A stretch of DNA of 64,000 bases, taken from NCBI GenBank assembly GCA_017510705.1, contig JAFWMO010000007.1, forward strand, positions 1 through 64,000, given 5' to 3'. The stretch's first letter is position 1. Every line of letters begins with the position of its first letter. Position numbers and translations under genes: made by a program. Under the pieces are notes generated by a model that worked only from the letters and a program-made list of their open reading frames with translations, did not search any database and was not told the origin of the DNA. The DNA is from Candidatus Saccharimonadota bacterium. GTDB lineage: Bacteria > Patescibacteriota > Saccharimonadia > Saccharimonadales > Saccharimonadaceae. Below are positions 1 through 7,486 of the stretch, piece by piece.

Positions 1-1533
1 GTTTTGAGTATAGATAGCATCAGCGATTAAAAATGGAGAGATAGCCTTAACTAATTTTGGCAAGTTTTCCTTAAGGATTTCAAATTCTGTTTCACTAATG
101 CTTGGAGCTTGACCAAGCTTAGTCTCGTAATCATCATATTGCCCCATATAATCGGTAAGAATTCCGATTAGCTCATCGATCTCACTATCAGTTGCAGTAC
201 CTTTTAAGACCTTAACTAAATCAAGGTAAGCCGGAAAGCTAGCTAAATCACCAGCATAGTTTGCTAATAAGTCATAGAAAGCGTTTCCTGCCACCATGCC
301 AGCAAGGCCCTTACTAGTATCACTGATAAATCCAGTAAAATCACTTTGTTCATCAAGTTTTCTTATTTGATATAGTTTCATTATAGCCGATAATGGTTCT
401 TTAACATTAGTATCAAAATACTCACGAGTCAGCCCATTATCTACCACGAATTGCATCCAAGCATCCATGAATCCACGTCCGTTCATAGCGTCAACCTGTT
501 CAGTAAGACCCTCATTATCGGATAGAATATTAGCAGCAGTAGCAGGATCAGCGAGTTCGGCTATGTTAACAACAGAAGTCGCAATCTCCAAATCTGCAGG
601 ATGTATTTCTTCATAGGTACCAGTATTATAGAAACCCCATAATTCTGGAAAGACATAACCAAGAAGCAAATCATTGCCATCTTTGACATCATGGATATTG
701 GTATAACCTGGCTCGGTGAGGCTAGCTCGAGGTGCACCAAATGTATAAACGTAAAAATCATCAGCTTTCATGTCATAATCTGATAGGTTTTCATTAATCT
801 TTTTGGCAGTGAGATCAACTACTGCACCGCCACGAGAATAACCAACCATCCAAATTTTATAATCCGAAAGGTGATTTGCATTAATATATTCGTCAAGTCT
901 ATTCTTGATATACCCAGCCGATTCACTGAAGCCGGCATGATCACCGCTAGTGCCAACGTTAAAATTTGAAAGCCATTCGGTCATATAATTATAATTTCTA
1001 GGAGCAACGACAATTAAAGTTTGTCCGTCCGGGAGAGTCTTCTTCGCAATGGTTGTCCCCATGGAATGTCCATCTTCGTCAGATTTTGTATCCCAGCTTT
1101 GATAATCACTAAAACCAAGTTGGTCTAGAAAAAGATGAAGTTTTGGATTTGGTATAGAACTATCAGATGGATAACCGTCGGCCTCATTTTCAAATCCAGC
1201 AAGGGCTAATGCATAAGAAACAGCACGAAGCTCTGGATGATCACCAGGAGAAGGCACGTCAAAATAACTGTCACTGTAATTAATGGTGCCAGTTGAATCT
1301 AGAGCATCCCAAACCGTTTCCCATGGGTGATCCGGGTTCTCTACGAAACCATAATATGGGTATGTAGCCGTAATAGAGTCCGACAATCCAGAGACATCAT
1401 CGTGGTTATCCGGACCAATTGCAAATGAAACTGCCGGAGTAAAACACGATAACATAAAGCCGAAAACCAGAAGTATCACTGAAAAATATCGTCGCCTATT
1501 ATGTCCTCTTTCTTTTATTCCTAGTTTATTCAT
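1..1533 (-). CDS. Secreted class-3 lipase-like alpha/beta hydrolase (3' end outside window)
   Basis: Reading the minus strand from ATG at 1533 gives 511 codons with no stop, so the C-terminus lies beyond the left edge. The first ~38 residues are a signal peptide (basic start, hydrophobic core, then FTPAVSFA), so the protein is exported. A lipase box GYSRGG is seen at residues 231-236 with Ser233 as the expected nucleophile, followed ~35 residues on by YTFGAPRAS, the strand that follows it in class 3 lipases. This supports a serine hydrolase of the lipase_3/Mbeg1-like group; the substrate is unknown. It starts ~20 bp after the surface protein upstream and is probably co-transcribed with it. 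No clear Shine-Dalgarno is visible. The family call is from motifs only. Confidence 0.8.
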   Translation of the reverse strand, partial: MNKLGIKERGHNRRRYFSVILLVFGFMLSCFTPAVSFAIGPDNHDDVSGLSDSITATYPYYGFVENPDHPWETVWDALDSTGTINYSDSYFDVPSPGDHPELRAVSYALALAGFENEADGYPSDSSIPNPKLHLFLDQLGFSDYQSWDTKSDEDGHSMGTTIAKKTLPDGQTLIVVAPRNYNYMTEWLSNFNVGTSGDHAGFSESAGYIKNRLDEYINANHLSDYKIWMVGYSRGGAVVDLTAKKINENLSDYDMKADDFYVYTFGAPRASLTEPGYTNIHDVKDGNDLLLGYVFPELWGFYNTGTYEEIHPADLEIATSVVNIAELADPATAANILSDNEGLTEQVDAMNGRGFMDAWMQFVVDNGLTREYFDTNVKEPLSAIMKLYQIRKLDEQSDFTGFISDTSKGLAGMVAGNAFYDLLANYAGDLASFPAYLDLVKVLKGTATDSEIDELIGILTDYMGQYDDYETKLGQAPSISETEFEILKENLPKLVKAISPFLIADAIYTQN

Positions 1534-1554
1534 GACAATTATTATCTACTACGA

Positions 1555-2787
1555 TTATTCCCGTTTCGTTTTCTTCACCAAAACGCCTGCCACTACGACG
1601 ATCCCGGCAACCGCAATGGTAGCCACAAAATTGTTGGTAATCTCTGCACTACCACCTTCGCCAGTAAACACACCGGTATTAGGAACCGGAACATTCTCTT
1701 CCTCGTCATCGCTCTCTTCTACTATTTTGAAACTAGCTCTAGCAGTTCCCGATTCTGGCTCTGAGAACCATGCCTCAAAGGAGTGTTCGCCTATTGCAAG
1801 TGTATTCAGGATATTAGCTGGAAGAATAATAGTCTGGTTGTCTGGATCTACTTCACAATCTGTACGCATATCTTGATACTCGCCATCAATTGCGAGAACA
1901 CCTGTACTACAGAATTCTGTTACATCGTTGTCGATTTTAAAGGATAATGTTTCCTCGCTGCCTTTAACATACTCACCACCGTCACCTTCTAATACTGGAT
2001 AAACTCGGAGGAAGGTTGCGTAAAAGGTTAAAGACTCTGTACCGGGTGTTACTCTGAAAACATTGTCTTGTATCTGATCGGTGACTTCTTGGCCGTCTAA
2101 TTCTAGATATACTAGTTCATTGCCAGGCTCTGGCACGATTCCTACTTCTACGTCGGTACCGCCGATGACGATGTTTGGTGCATCGAGAGTACCGTTACCC
2201 GTGACGTATTTATAGACGGAAAGTTCGTGGCCGGCTCTCACGTAGGCGTCCATGGTGATGTCTCGGATCTCTTTGCTAGTTTCGGTACCTTCGTCGATAA
2301 CGGCAAGCTCGAGGGTGACCGGCGTGTTGCGCTTCATGACTTCGACCCCTGGTTTTACATCATAGGCAACTTCAAAAACAGCATCGCCAGCTTGAACATG
2401 AATTCCCTCGCTACTTACAGATGGGTCCATATATTCTTCAGCACTCCAATAAAACCAGCCGTCACTTAGAGAACAACTATTTCCACCCATGCCAGGGAAA
2501 ACCGCACTAATATCTCCAAAACCGTACTCTAGCTCTTCGTCGTTTTCAACGGGCGTAAAATACCCTTCTAAATAATGTATCGTCATTTCACGTGCCGCTT
2601 TTAATTTTACCCAGATTGTATGATGATCCGGGTCGGTGTTGTCAAGCTCGAGCGTACCACCATCTGCGGTGAAATAACTTTCAGCGGCGGATGCCTTAGG
2701 AATATAAACATTTGATAATGTTAAAATTGCCACTGCAAAACACATTGCTATTCTTAAAAATTTATCTTTTTGTTTAATCCGACTCAT
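1555..2787 (-). CDS. Cell-surface protein with sortase-type (VPNTG) C-terminal anchor
   Basis: 410 aa. Residues ~1-34 are a signal peptide ending KASAA. The body (~35-355) is acidic, beta-rich and without a domain I recognise. The C-terminus has the order of a sortase sorting signal: VPNTG about 42 residues from the end, a glycine/acidic spacer, a hydrophobic stretch (FVATIAVAGIVVVAGVLV) and a basic tail KKTKRE. Sortase-linked proteins with LPxTG variants are known in Gram-positive-type envelopes and in Saccharibacteria. A GAGGGAG ribosome site precedes the ATG and an extended -10 lies at 2825-2833. It is upstream of the secreted hydrolase, so both may act at the same surface. Function beyond anchoring is unknown. 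Confidence 0.75.
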   Translation of the reverse strand: MSRIKQKDKFLRIAMCFAVAILTLSNVYIPKASAAESYFTADGGTLELDNTDPDHHTIWVKLKAAREMTIHYLEGYFTPVENDEELEYGFGDISAVFPGMGGNSCSLSDGWFYWSAEEYMDPSVSSEGIHVQAGDAVFEVAYDVKPGVEVMKRNTPVTLELAVIDEGTETSKEIRDITMDAYVRAGHELSVYKYVTGNGTLDAPNIVIGGTDVEVGIVPEPGNELVYLELDGQEVTDQIQDNVFRVTPGTESLTFYATFLRVYPVLEGDGGEYVKGSEETLSFKIDNDVTEFCSTGVLAIDGEYQDMRTDCEVDPDNQTIILPANILNTLAIGEHSFEAWFSEPESGTARASFKIVEESDDEEENVPVPNTGVFTGEGGSAEITNNFVATIAVAGIVVVAGVLVKKTKRE

Positions 2788-2824
2788 AAAAACTCCCTCA
2801 AATAATTTAGCTTTGTTAGTTACA

Positions 2825-2833
2825 ATTATAGCA
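2825..2833 (-). promoter_or_regulatory. Extended -10 promoter of the surface-protein gene
   Basis: On the minus strand TGCTATAAT (extended -10, TGn-TATAAT) lies 37 bp before the ATG at 2787, preceded by TTTTG. The same TTTTGTGCTATAAT block recurs in front of groES and as a TACAAT variant at 52780. Confidence 0.6.
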
Positions 2834-2865
2834 CAAAATACTTATGTTTTATACACACCACAAAA

Positions 2866-2891
2866 ACCGCGCCTTACAGCGGGTTATTTTT
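2866..2891. other. Hairpin resembling the 4750 terminator, orphan
   Basis: AACCGC...GCGGGTT followed by T-rich sequence on the plus strand resembles the terminator at 4748-4771, but no plus-strand gene ends here. The stretch 2895-2945 next to it is GC-rich without an ORF. It may be debris of a lost gene. The rest of the 250-bp divergent region holds only the two promoters. Confidence 0.3.
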
Positions 2892-3003
2892 TCATTTAGT
2901 GAGGGGCGACCAGACGTTGGCTCTACTGGAACCGTAGGGACTAAAAACAATGACAATGGAGAAAATAAAAGAAATACAATGTCAATGGCAGACTTGCACC
3001 CGA

Positions 3004-3012
3004 TGATATAAT
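3004..3012 (+). promoter_or_regulatory. Extended -10 promoter of the ClbS-TfoX-PNPOx-flavodoxin operon
   Basis: TGATATAAT ends 25 bp before the ATG at 3038, with an AAGGA ribosome site between. No convincing -35 box, as expected of an extended -10 promoter. Confidence 0.6.
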
Positions 3013-3037
3013 TAAAGTAGTAAACAAGGACTTATTT

Positions 3038-3580
3038 ATGCCAAGACCACGAAACAAACAGGACTTATTAAAGGCTGGTGAAGAATATTACACTAAGCTA
3101 ATCGAAATGGCCGGCGGAATGAGCGAGAAAGAAATGAACACCGAATTCGATTTCTCCGGCGATCCATCAAAGAAAGAACGCCACTGGGGACGCGACAAGA
3201 ACCTACGCGATATTTGGGTACATTTATACGAATGGCACCGAATGCTACTTGAATTTGTAGATACGAATCTGAATAAAGGCGGTAATGCACCATTCTTGCC
3301 GGAACCATACACTTGGAAGACTTACGGCGATATGAACGTCGAATACTGGAAGAAACATCAAAAGACTTCGCTCAAAGACGCAAGAAAAATGTTTGAAAAA
3401 TCCCACAAAGACGTCATGAAACTAGCCGAAAGTCTTAGCGAAGAGCAACTATTCACTAAAGGCATGTATCCTTGGGTTGGCGGTTCAGTGCTCGGCTCAT
3501 ATTTCGTGAGTGTTCTCTCATCTCATTACGACTGGGCAATGAAGAAACTCAAAGCTCATAAAAAGAACTGCGAGAAATAA
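3038..3580 (+). CDS. ClbS/DfsB family four-helix protein (DinB-like superfamily)
   Basis: 180 aa soluble, mostly helical protein. The N-terminus (RPRNKQDLLKAGEEYYTKL), the central HLYEWHRMLLEFV and the VLSSHYDWAMKKLK near the C-terminus match the ClbS/DfsB (DUF1706) pattern. ClbS itself protects its host from the genotoxin colibactin; most homologues have no assigned substrate, so only the fold is proposed here. It is the first gene of a four-gene plus operon of small stress-type proteins, one base before the TfoX-like gene. Start chosen for AAGGA upstream and promoter at 3004. Confidence 0.75.
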   Translation: MPRPRNKQDLLKAGEEYYTKLIEMAGGMSEKEMNTEFDFSGDPSKKERHWGRDKNLRDIWVHLYEWHRMLLEFVDTNLNKGGNAPFLPEPYTWKTYGDMNVEYWKKHQKTSLKDARKMFEKSHKDVMKLAESLSEEQLFTKGMYPWVGGSVLGSYFVSVLSSHYDWAMKKLKAHKKNCEK

Positions 3581-3581
3581 A

Positions 3582-3893
3582 ATGGCAAGCACAAAAGAAT
3601 ATCGCGATTTTATCCTAGAACAACTATCAGAAGCGCCGAATATTACTTGCCGGCCGATGATGGGCGAATTCTTGCTATATTCAAATAGTGTCTTATTTGG
3701 CGGCATTTATGATGACCGTCTACTTGTAAAAATAGTTCCAGAAAACGAACAATACAAAATGACCGAAGAGATTCCGTACGACGGCGCAAAGCCAATGTAT
3801 TTTGTAGAAGATGTCGACAATAAAGAAAAGCTAGCAGAAATAGTGAACACAACCGTAAAAGGACTAAAGCAATATGAATCTAAAAAAGATTGA
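3582..3893 (+). CDS. TfoX N-terminal domain protein
   Basis: 103 aa covering just one TfoX_N domain (CRPMMGEFLLYSNSVLFGGIYDDRLLVKI, then PYDGAKPMYFVEDVDN). In gammaproteobacteria TfoX regulates competence, but stand-alone N-domain proteins are widespread and of unknown function. The stop is TGA at 3891-3893. It overlaps the next gene by 20 bp, indicating translational coupling. Confidence 0.8.
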   Translation: MASTKEYRDFILEQLSEAPNITCRPMMGEFLLYSNSVLFGGIYDDRLLVKIVPENEQYKMTEEIPYDGAKPMYFVEDVDNKEKLAEIVNTTVKGLKQYESKKD

Positions 3894-4290
3894 AAGATTT
3901 ATCGATAAACAAAAAGTAAGCATTATTTGCTCTATCGATGACCAAGAATATCCAAACGTTAAGGCAATGTTAAAACCTAGAAAAAGAGTTAGACTGAAAG
4001 AGTTTTATTTCTCTACCAATACTTCGTCCATGAGAGTTGCGCAGTATAAGAAAAACCCAAAGGCAAGTATCTATTTTTATCACAAAGGCCTAATCAAGTA
4101 CGTTGGTGTTATGTTAAAAGGCAAAATGGAAGTTTTAACGGATCAGAAGACAAAGGACATGATTTGGAGGCGTGGCGACACGATGTTCTATAAGAAAGGC
4201 GTTACAGATCCGGATTACTGTGTGCTAAAATTCACCGCAACAAGCGGTCGGTATTATTGCGACCTAAAAACAGAGGATTTTGGAGTGTAA
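3874..4290 (+). CDS. Pyridoxamine 5'-phosphate oxidase-like (flavin split-barrel) protein
   Basis: 138 aa. The order IICSIDDQEYPNVKAM, then EFYFSTNTSSMRVAQYKKNPKASIYFY and GVMLKGKMEVLTD, fits the split-barrel flavin-binding family that includes PNPOx and general stress protein 26. Members bind FMN or F420 and reduce varied substrates; the substrate is not readable from sequence. It overlaps the TfoX-like gene and is followed by a flavodoxin, so a redox partnership is plausible but inferred. Confidence 0.75.
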   Translation: MNLKKIERFIDKQKVSIICSIDDQEYPNVKAMLKPRKRVRLKEFYFSTNTSSMRVAQYKKNPKASIYFYHKGLIKYVGVMLKGKMEVLTDQKTKDMIWRRGDTMFYKKGVTDPDYCVLKFTATSGRYYCDLKTEDFGV

Positions 4291-4295
4291 ATATT

Positions 4296-4748
4296 ATGAA
4301 AATTTTAGTTACTTATAAAAGCAAAACTGGATTTACGAAAAAGTATGCAAAATGGATTGCCGAAGAACTAAACTGTGAGATGAAAGATATAAAGAATGTT
4401 TCCTCTAAAGATGTCGCAAAATACGATCTCGTGATTCATGGCGGGTGGATATTTGGTGGGGTAATTAGTGGGTACAAAAAAATTAAAAGCTTCGCTCCAA
4501 AGCAATTAATCGTATTTGGTGTTGGTTTTACACCGAAAGCCAAAGTAGACTTAAAGAAAATGGCCGAAGATAATAAACTAGGCGACACTCCACTATACTA
4601 TTTTGAAGGTGGCACCAACCCGCCAAAAATGGGTTTTGTTGGCCGTAAAGTAGTTGAAATGGTCACCAAAGAGAAAGTAACATATCAAGACAACACAGAC
4701 AGAAAAGCTACTGCAGAGTTGCTGAAAGTGGTCAAAGCGCTTAAATAA
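4296..4748 (+). CDS. Flavodoxin-domain protein (HemG-like flavodoxin_5)
   Basis: 150 aa. The N-terminus MKILVTYKSKTGFTKKYAKWIAEEL is the FMN phosphate-binding loop region of flavodoxins; VIHGGWIFGGVISG and FGVGFTPK follow as the second and third flavin loops. An in-frame ATG at 4257 lies inside the preceding gene; ATG 4296 is preferred because GGAGTG sits just upstream and the flavodoxin fold starts at once. Similar single-domain proteins include menaquinone-dependent protoporphyrinogen oxidase, but no haem pathway is visible here, so it is called only as an electron carrier or quinone-reductase-type flavoprotein. Confidence 0.75.
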   Translation: MKILVTYKSKTGFTKKYAKWIAEELNCEMKDIKNVSSKDVAKYDLVIHGGWIFGGVISGYKKIKSFAPKQLIVFGVGFTPKAKVDLKKMAEDNKLGDTPLYYFEGGTNPPKMGFVGRKVVEMVTKEKVTYQDNTDRKATAELLKVVKALK

Positions 4749-4771
4749 AACGCCGCCTTGCGGCGGGTTTA
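4748..4771 (+). terminator. Terminator of the flavodoxin operon
   Basis: AAACGCCGC-CTT-GCGGCGGGTTT begins at the flavodoxin stop codon and is followed by a T/A-rich tract. Confidence 0.65.
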
Positions 4772-4785
4772 ATAATTTCTTCATG

Positions 4786-4806
4786 TGGTGATCCGGGTGG
4801 GACTCG
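4786..4806 (-). repeat. 21-nt echo of the tRNA-Lys 3' end (nt 56-76 incl. CCA)
   Basis: This stretch is an exact copy of 4863-4883, the last 21 nt of tRNA-Lys from the T-loop C56 to the CCA end. It lies 77 nt downstream of the real 3' end in transcript direction. On the minus strand it is preceded by GGGACTCG plus a short loop, which pairs perfectly with its CGAGTCCC, giving a hairpin that ends in an unpaired ACCCGGATCACCA. A copy with the same limits exists at tRNA-Ser (39323-39343). Confidence 0.85.
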
Positions 4807-4830
4807 TTGGCGAAGCCCGAGTCCCCAAAC

Positions 4831-4850
4831 AAAAAAGCTCCAACTGGAGC
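4831..4850 (-). terminator. Terminator of tRNA-Lys
   Basis: On the minus strand GCTCC-AGTT-GGAGC is followed by TTTTTT, 12 nt after the CCA end. It lies inside the interval between the tRNA and its 3' echo. Confidence 0.8.
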
Positions 4851-4862
4851 AATAAGGCAAAA

Positions 4863-4939
4863 TGGTGATCCGGGTGGGACTCGAACCCACGACACCAAGC
4901 TTAAGAGGCTCGTGCTCTAACCAGCTGAGCTACCGGACC
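4863..4939 (-). tRNA. tRNA-Lys(CUU)
   Basis: 77 nt with encoded CCA. Acceptor GGTCCGG/CCGGATC, D-arm GCTC/GAGC, anticodon stem CGAGC/GCTTG with loop CTCTTAA (anticodon CTT, Lys AAG), T-arm GTGGG/CCCAC with loop TTCGAGT. All arms pair. A TATGAT box ends 8 nt before the mature 5' end and a perfect TATAAT ends 32 nt before it, so either a near-zero or a ~25-nt leader is possible. Confidence 0.95.
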
Positions 4940-4950
4940 GAATGAATATC

Positions 4951-4976
4951 ATAATCAAAAGCTCGCTTTTGATTAT
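4951..4976. repeat. 12-bp-arm palindrome upstream of tRNA-Lys
   Basis: ATAATCAAAAGC and GCTTTTGATTAT form a perfect inverted repeat with a 2-nt centre. Its outer arms contain both -10-like boxes for the tRNA gene (4948-4953 and 4972-4977 on the minus strand), so it could be an operator or a hairpin in the leader. Confidence 0.7.
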
Positions 4977-5009
4977 AATGCGAATGACCGACGGAAAGCG
5001 CGAAGTGCT

Positions 5010-5018
5010 TACCGGACC
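5010..5018 (-). repeat. Echo of the tRNA-Lys 5' end
   Basis: GGTCCGGTA, the first nine bases of tRNA-Lys, recurs 79 nt upstream of the real 5' end, followed by AGC and then unrelated sequence with no tRNA fold. Together with 4786-4806 the tRNA is bracketed by a partial 5' copy and a partial 3' copy. Confidence 0.6.
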
Positions 5019-5051
5019 AAACCTACATATAATTATATCACAGACCACCGC

Positions 5052-5669
5052 TTAGGTCAAATACTTAAATCCTAACCCTCTGTAAAACTCCATCGCATCC
5101 GGCCAACCAAATATATGTGAAGCGAGCATATTATATACTTCATCTACCATCACTACCGAAAACAGTGAAATTGCCAAAATTAGAAACGCCCGCTTGCTCA
5201 TTTTCCGCGAAAGCCAAACGCAAAACGGCACAATCCAGTACGTCAGAATCAGTGCCGACACGCCAAAAAAAAGCACGCTCCTAAGGCATACAAAACCTTC
5301 GATATTCCCAAAGTTCAAAATCTCCGTATTATAATCCCAATACCTCGTGCCATTACCAATCGTATAAACTAGCCATCCACCCACAAACTCCACAATGCCA
5401 GTTGTCACCACAGAAATCAAAAACACCGCCCACGGATATTTGCGAAGTCGCCACGTCGTCAAAAGAATCACTAACGCACCAATCGCATAAATATTAATCC
5501 ACGGCAAAAAGTTTCCGCCCTGCATATAAAGCCCCGTCATCCCACCATCGAAAAAATAAAAAATCATTTCGTACGCCCACCCAAAAAATCCCGCAATCAC
5601 CACTACCAAAAGCAAAATCCCAATCTTCTGATATTTTTCCAACGATTTTGGCTTTTGCACTTTTTTCAT
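5052..5669 (-). CDS. Polytopic membrane protein, putative ABC-transporter type IV family (PF06541-like)
   Basis: 205 aa with about six hydrophobic segments. The pattern GWAYEM near residue 26, then INIYAIGALVILL, then GIVEFVGGWLVYTIG...YWDYN...N..NIEGFVCLRS matches the family named putative ABC-transporter type IV (WE motif, E-x(n)-G-x(n)-WDY, N-x-G-x-I/C-L). Function is unproven in that family. Its ATG overlaps the stop of the gene upstream (ATGA at 5666-5669), so the two are translationally coupled. Confidence 0.65.
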   Translation of the reverse strand: MKKVQKPKSLEKYQKIGILLLVVVIAGFFGWAYEMIFYFFDGGMTGLYMQGGNFLPWINIYAIGALVILLTTWRLRKYPWAVFLISVVTTGIVEFVGGWLVYTIGNGTRYWDYNTEILNFGNIEGFVCLRSVLFFGVSALILTYWIVPFCVWLSRKMSKRAFLILAISLFSVVMVDEVYNMLASHIFGWPDAMEFYRGLGFKYLT

Positions 5670-6574
5670 TTTTGCCCAAACCCTTTTATCTTTCTAAAAT
5701 CTACCGCTTCCACCGCCGCACGCAATTTCTTTTCGTTACCATAATGAGTTCTCTGCCCCGGGCTGTCACTTAGCATATGCTGCGCAAACGGAAAAGTTGC
5801 CGCGCGCTCTAGCACGCCACCAACTTTACCTACACTACAAAACACATCAGCCATTCGCACATCTTCTAACGGCACTTCTAGAGCTTGTTTCATTTCCTCC
5901 GGGAAAAATGTAAGAGAGAATAAATCGCCATCCGCCTCACCACTTGTTCGTCCATAAGCAATCGAGGTATTCCCCTCTATCCAAAGCCTCTGATTTAAAG
6001 GCTTCATTTTTGCTTTCATCAAATTCATTTCGCACTTGGCATATTTCTTGCCGTCATGGTTCTTCATGTCGCAAACAAAATCACCTTCACAAGTCGTAGT
6101 CATTACGGCCTTTGAGGCATCCGGCGATTTTAGCCCATGTTTTTCATCATACGAAATTGTATCGCTAATATAATCACACATTATCCAAGACAAAAGCCCA
6201 GTCTCAGAATTTTCCGCCACCAAATAAAACTCCGTCCTCGCACCCCAAAACACACTTGTATGGATACGAAACATTGTCACAATTCCATAATACTTTTCCG
6301 GCCCACCCTCAAACACAGCAGTTTTTGCCGGCACAAATCCATCCGGCAAATATTTTTGGATTTTCTCCGGCGTGGTAATTTCATAAAAAAGAAATGTGCA
6401 ATACGGTTCCACCACGAAAGGCATTTTACTAGCCTTTTTTGATGCACTCGTTACAAGTTTTCGTTGCAACCACAGCGGCACATATTTCATTTTAGTTTGC
6501 AAATGATGGACTTTCCCCACTTCCATTGGATCCACCAGTCGCTCTACGCCTTTTGAAAAATCTAAAATATTCAT
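5666..6574 (-). CDS. Acetoacetate-decarboxylase-like fold protein, tentative
   Basis: 302 aa, soluble. I do not recognise it firmly. The run PEKIQKYLPDGFVPAK, then YYGIVTMFRIHTSVFWGARTEFYLVAEN, resembles acetoacetate-decarboxylase-like or DUF2071-type barrels, in which a 'P-x-x-LPxGFxP' strand precedes a ligand-cavity strand. No catalytic lysine can be assigned with confidence. It is coupled by a 4-bp overlap to the downstream membrane protein. A 26-bp palindrome at 6575-6600 touches its start codon and holds a TAAAAT box 6 nt before the ATG. Confidence 0.4.
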   Translation of the reverse strand: MNILDFSKGVERLVDPMEVGKVHHLQTKMKYVPLWLQRKLVTSASKKASKMPFVVEPYCTFLFYEITTPEKIQKYLPDGFVPAKTAVFEGGPEKYYGIVTMFRIHTSVFWGARTEFYLVAENSETGLLSWIMCDYISDTISYDEKHGLKSPDASKAVMTTTCEGDFVCDMKNHDGKKYAKCEMNLMKAKMKPLNQRLWIEGNTSIAYGRTSGEADGDLFSLTFFPEEMKQALEVPLEDVRMADVFCSVGKVGGVLERAATFPFAQHMLSDSPGQRTHYGNEKKLRAAVEAVDFRKIKGFGQK

Positions 6575-6600
6575 AACTCCATTTTATCATAAATGGAGTT
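6575..6600. promoter_or_regulatory. Palindrome at the start of the ADC-like gene
   Basis: AACTCCATTT and AAATGGAGTT are perfect 10-bp arms around a 6-nt centre. On the minus strand the proximal arm contains TAAAAT and GGAGTT just before the ATG. It could be an operator over a leaderless promoter or a hairpin hiding a ribosome site. There is no T-run, so a terminator is less likely. Confidence 0.55.
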
Positions 6601-6626
6601 GGTTATGCTTTTATCAAAACCTCTGC

Positions 6627-7430
6627 TTAGCGCTCAGTTATAATCACTTTACTGGCCGCGCCATTTATCTCGATATAGTTCTCGGATTTTTCATCACTTT
6701 CTGCATCCACAAATTGATTCTTAATTCCCTTCACCACAGTTTTGTATTCTGCACCGTATGGCAAAGATACTCGTGCCGTAGAATGAATCGTATTAATCTC
6801 AAGCCCGCCTTCTAGCTTGTCGTACTTTGCTTCTACATCACACTTAGTTGCATTTAGCACAATCAAACCCTTACATTCTTCCACATTTAGATATTTTAGC
6901 GCGCCATCAAACTCAAGTTTTTCAAACTCAAATCCACGCACGTTCAAAGTTTTGATCTTGGCGCCCAGCTCAATTTCGTCCATATATTTTTTTGGCATAT
7001 ATATATTAATAGTAGCCTCTGGATTTTTGCACTTCACCGTAATATCAAGACGATTATAATGATCGTCAAATTTTACTTTAGCATCGTTTGATGATACTTC
7101 CACGCGCACTTTTTCTTCATCTGTGGCAAGCAGATTAATTTCGTTTGCCTTGCCAGCGTTGATGTCGTAATGCTTGGAGTGTTCAATCGCGAGCTCCTTC
7201 GAAAACATCTCTGGAGCCCTAGGCTCTACTTCTTTTTCGTCCGCCACTAGGTCATCGATGGTTGTTCCAAAAAGTTCTGCGATTTGCTTGAGGTTGTCGA
7301 TATCCGGCATCCCCTCGCCACTTTCCCATTTGGTGATAGCTTGGCGAGATACATCTAGCCTTTCTGCCATTTCCTCTTGGGTGAGGTTAAATTGTTTCCT
7401 TAGTACTTTTAGCTTATTATTAAATTTCAT
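6627..7430 (-). CDS. XRE-family HTH regulator with C-terminal beta-repeat (DUF4097-like) domain
   Basis: 267 aa. Residues ~5-62 form a classic Cro/XRE helix-turn-helix (LRKQFNLTQEEMAERLDVSRQAITKWESG). Residues ~90-267 are short beta repeats (VEVSSNDAKVKFDDHYNRLDITVKC..., NIYMP, LNVEECKGLIVLNATKCDVEAKY), the pattern of DUF4097/adhesin-like beta solenoids often fused to such regulators. AAGGAG precedes the ATG. The promoter sits inside a perfect palindrome at 7487-7505, suggesting autoregulation. Target genes may include the neighbouring ADC-like and membrane genes; that is inference from position. Confidence 0.8.
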   Translation of the reverse strand: MKFNNKLKVLRKQFNLTQEEMAERLDVSRQAITKWESGEGMPDIDNLKQIAELFGTTIDDLVADEKEVEPRAPEMFSKELAIEHSKHYDINAGKANEINLLATDEEKVRVEVSSNDAKVKFDDHYNRLDITVKCKNPEATINIYMPKKYMDEIELGAKIKTLNVRGFEFEKLEFDGALKYLNVEECKGLIVLNATKCDVEAKYDKLEGGLEINTIHSTARVSLPYGAEYKTVVKGIKNQFVDAESDEKSENYIEINGAASKVIITER

Positions 7431-7486
7431 AGGTTTTTCTCCTTATGCCCCTAGTTTACTATTTTGTGAGAAAATCACCAGCAAAC

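Noticed and set aside
2895-2945. A tRNA or tRNA echo upstream of the ClbS-like gene
   Set aside because: GC-rich and partly similar in words to the 4800 region, but no T-loop, CCA or clover-leaf can be drawn.
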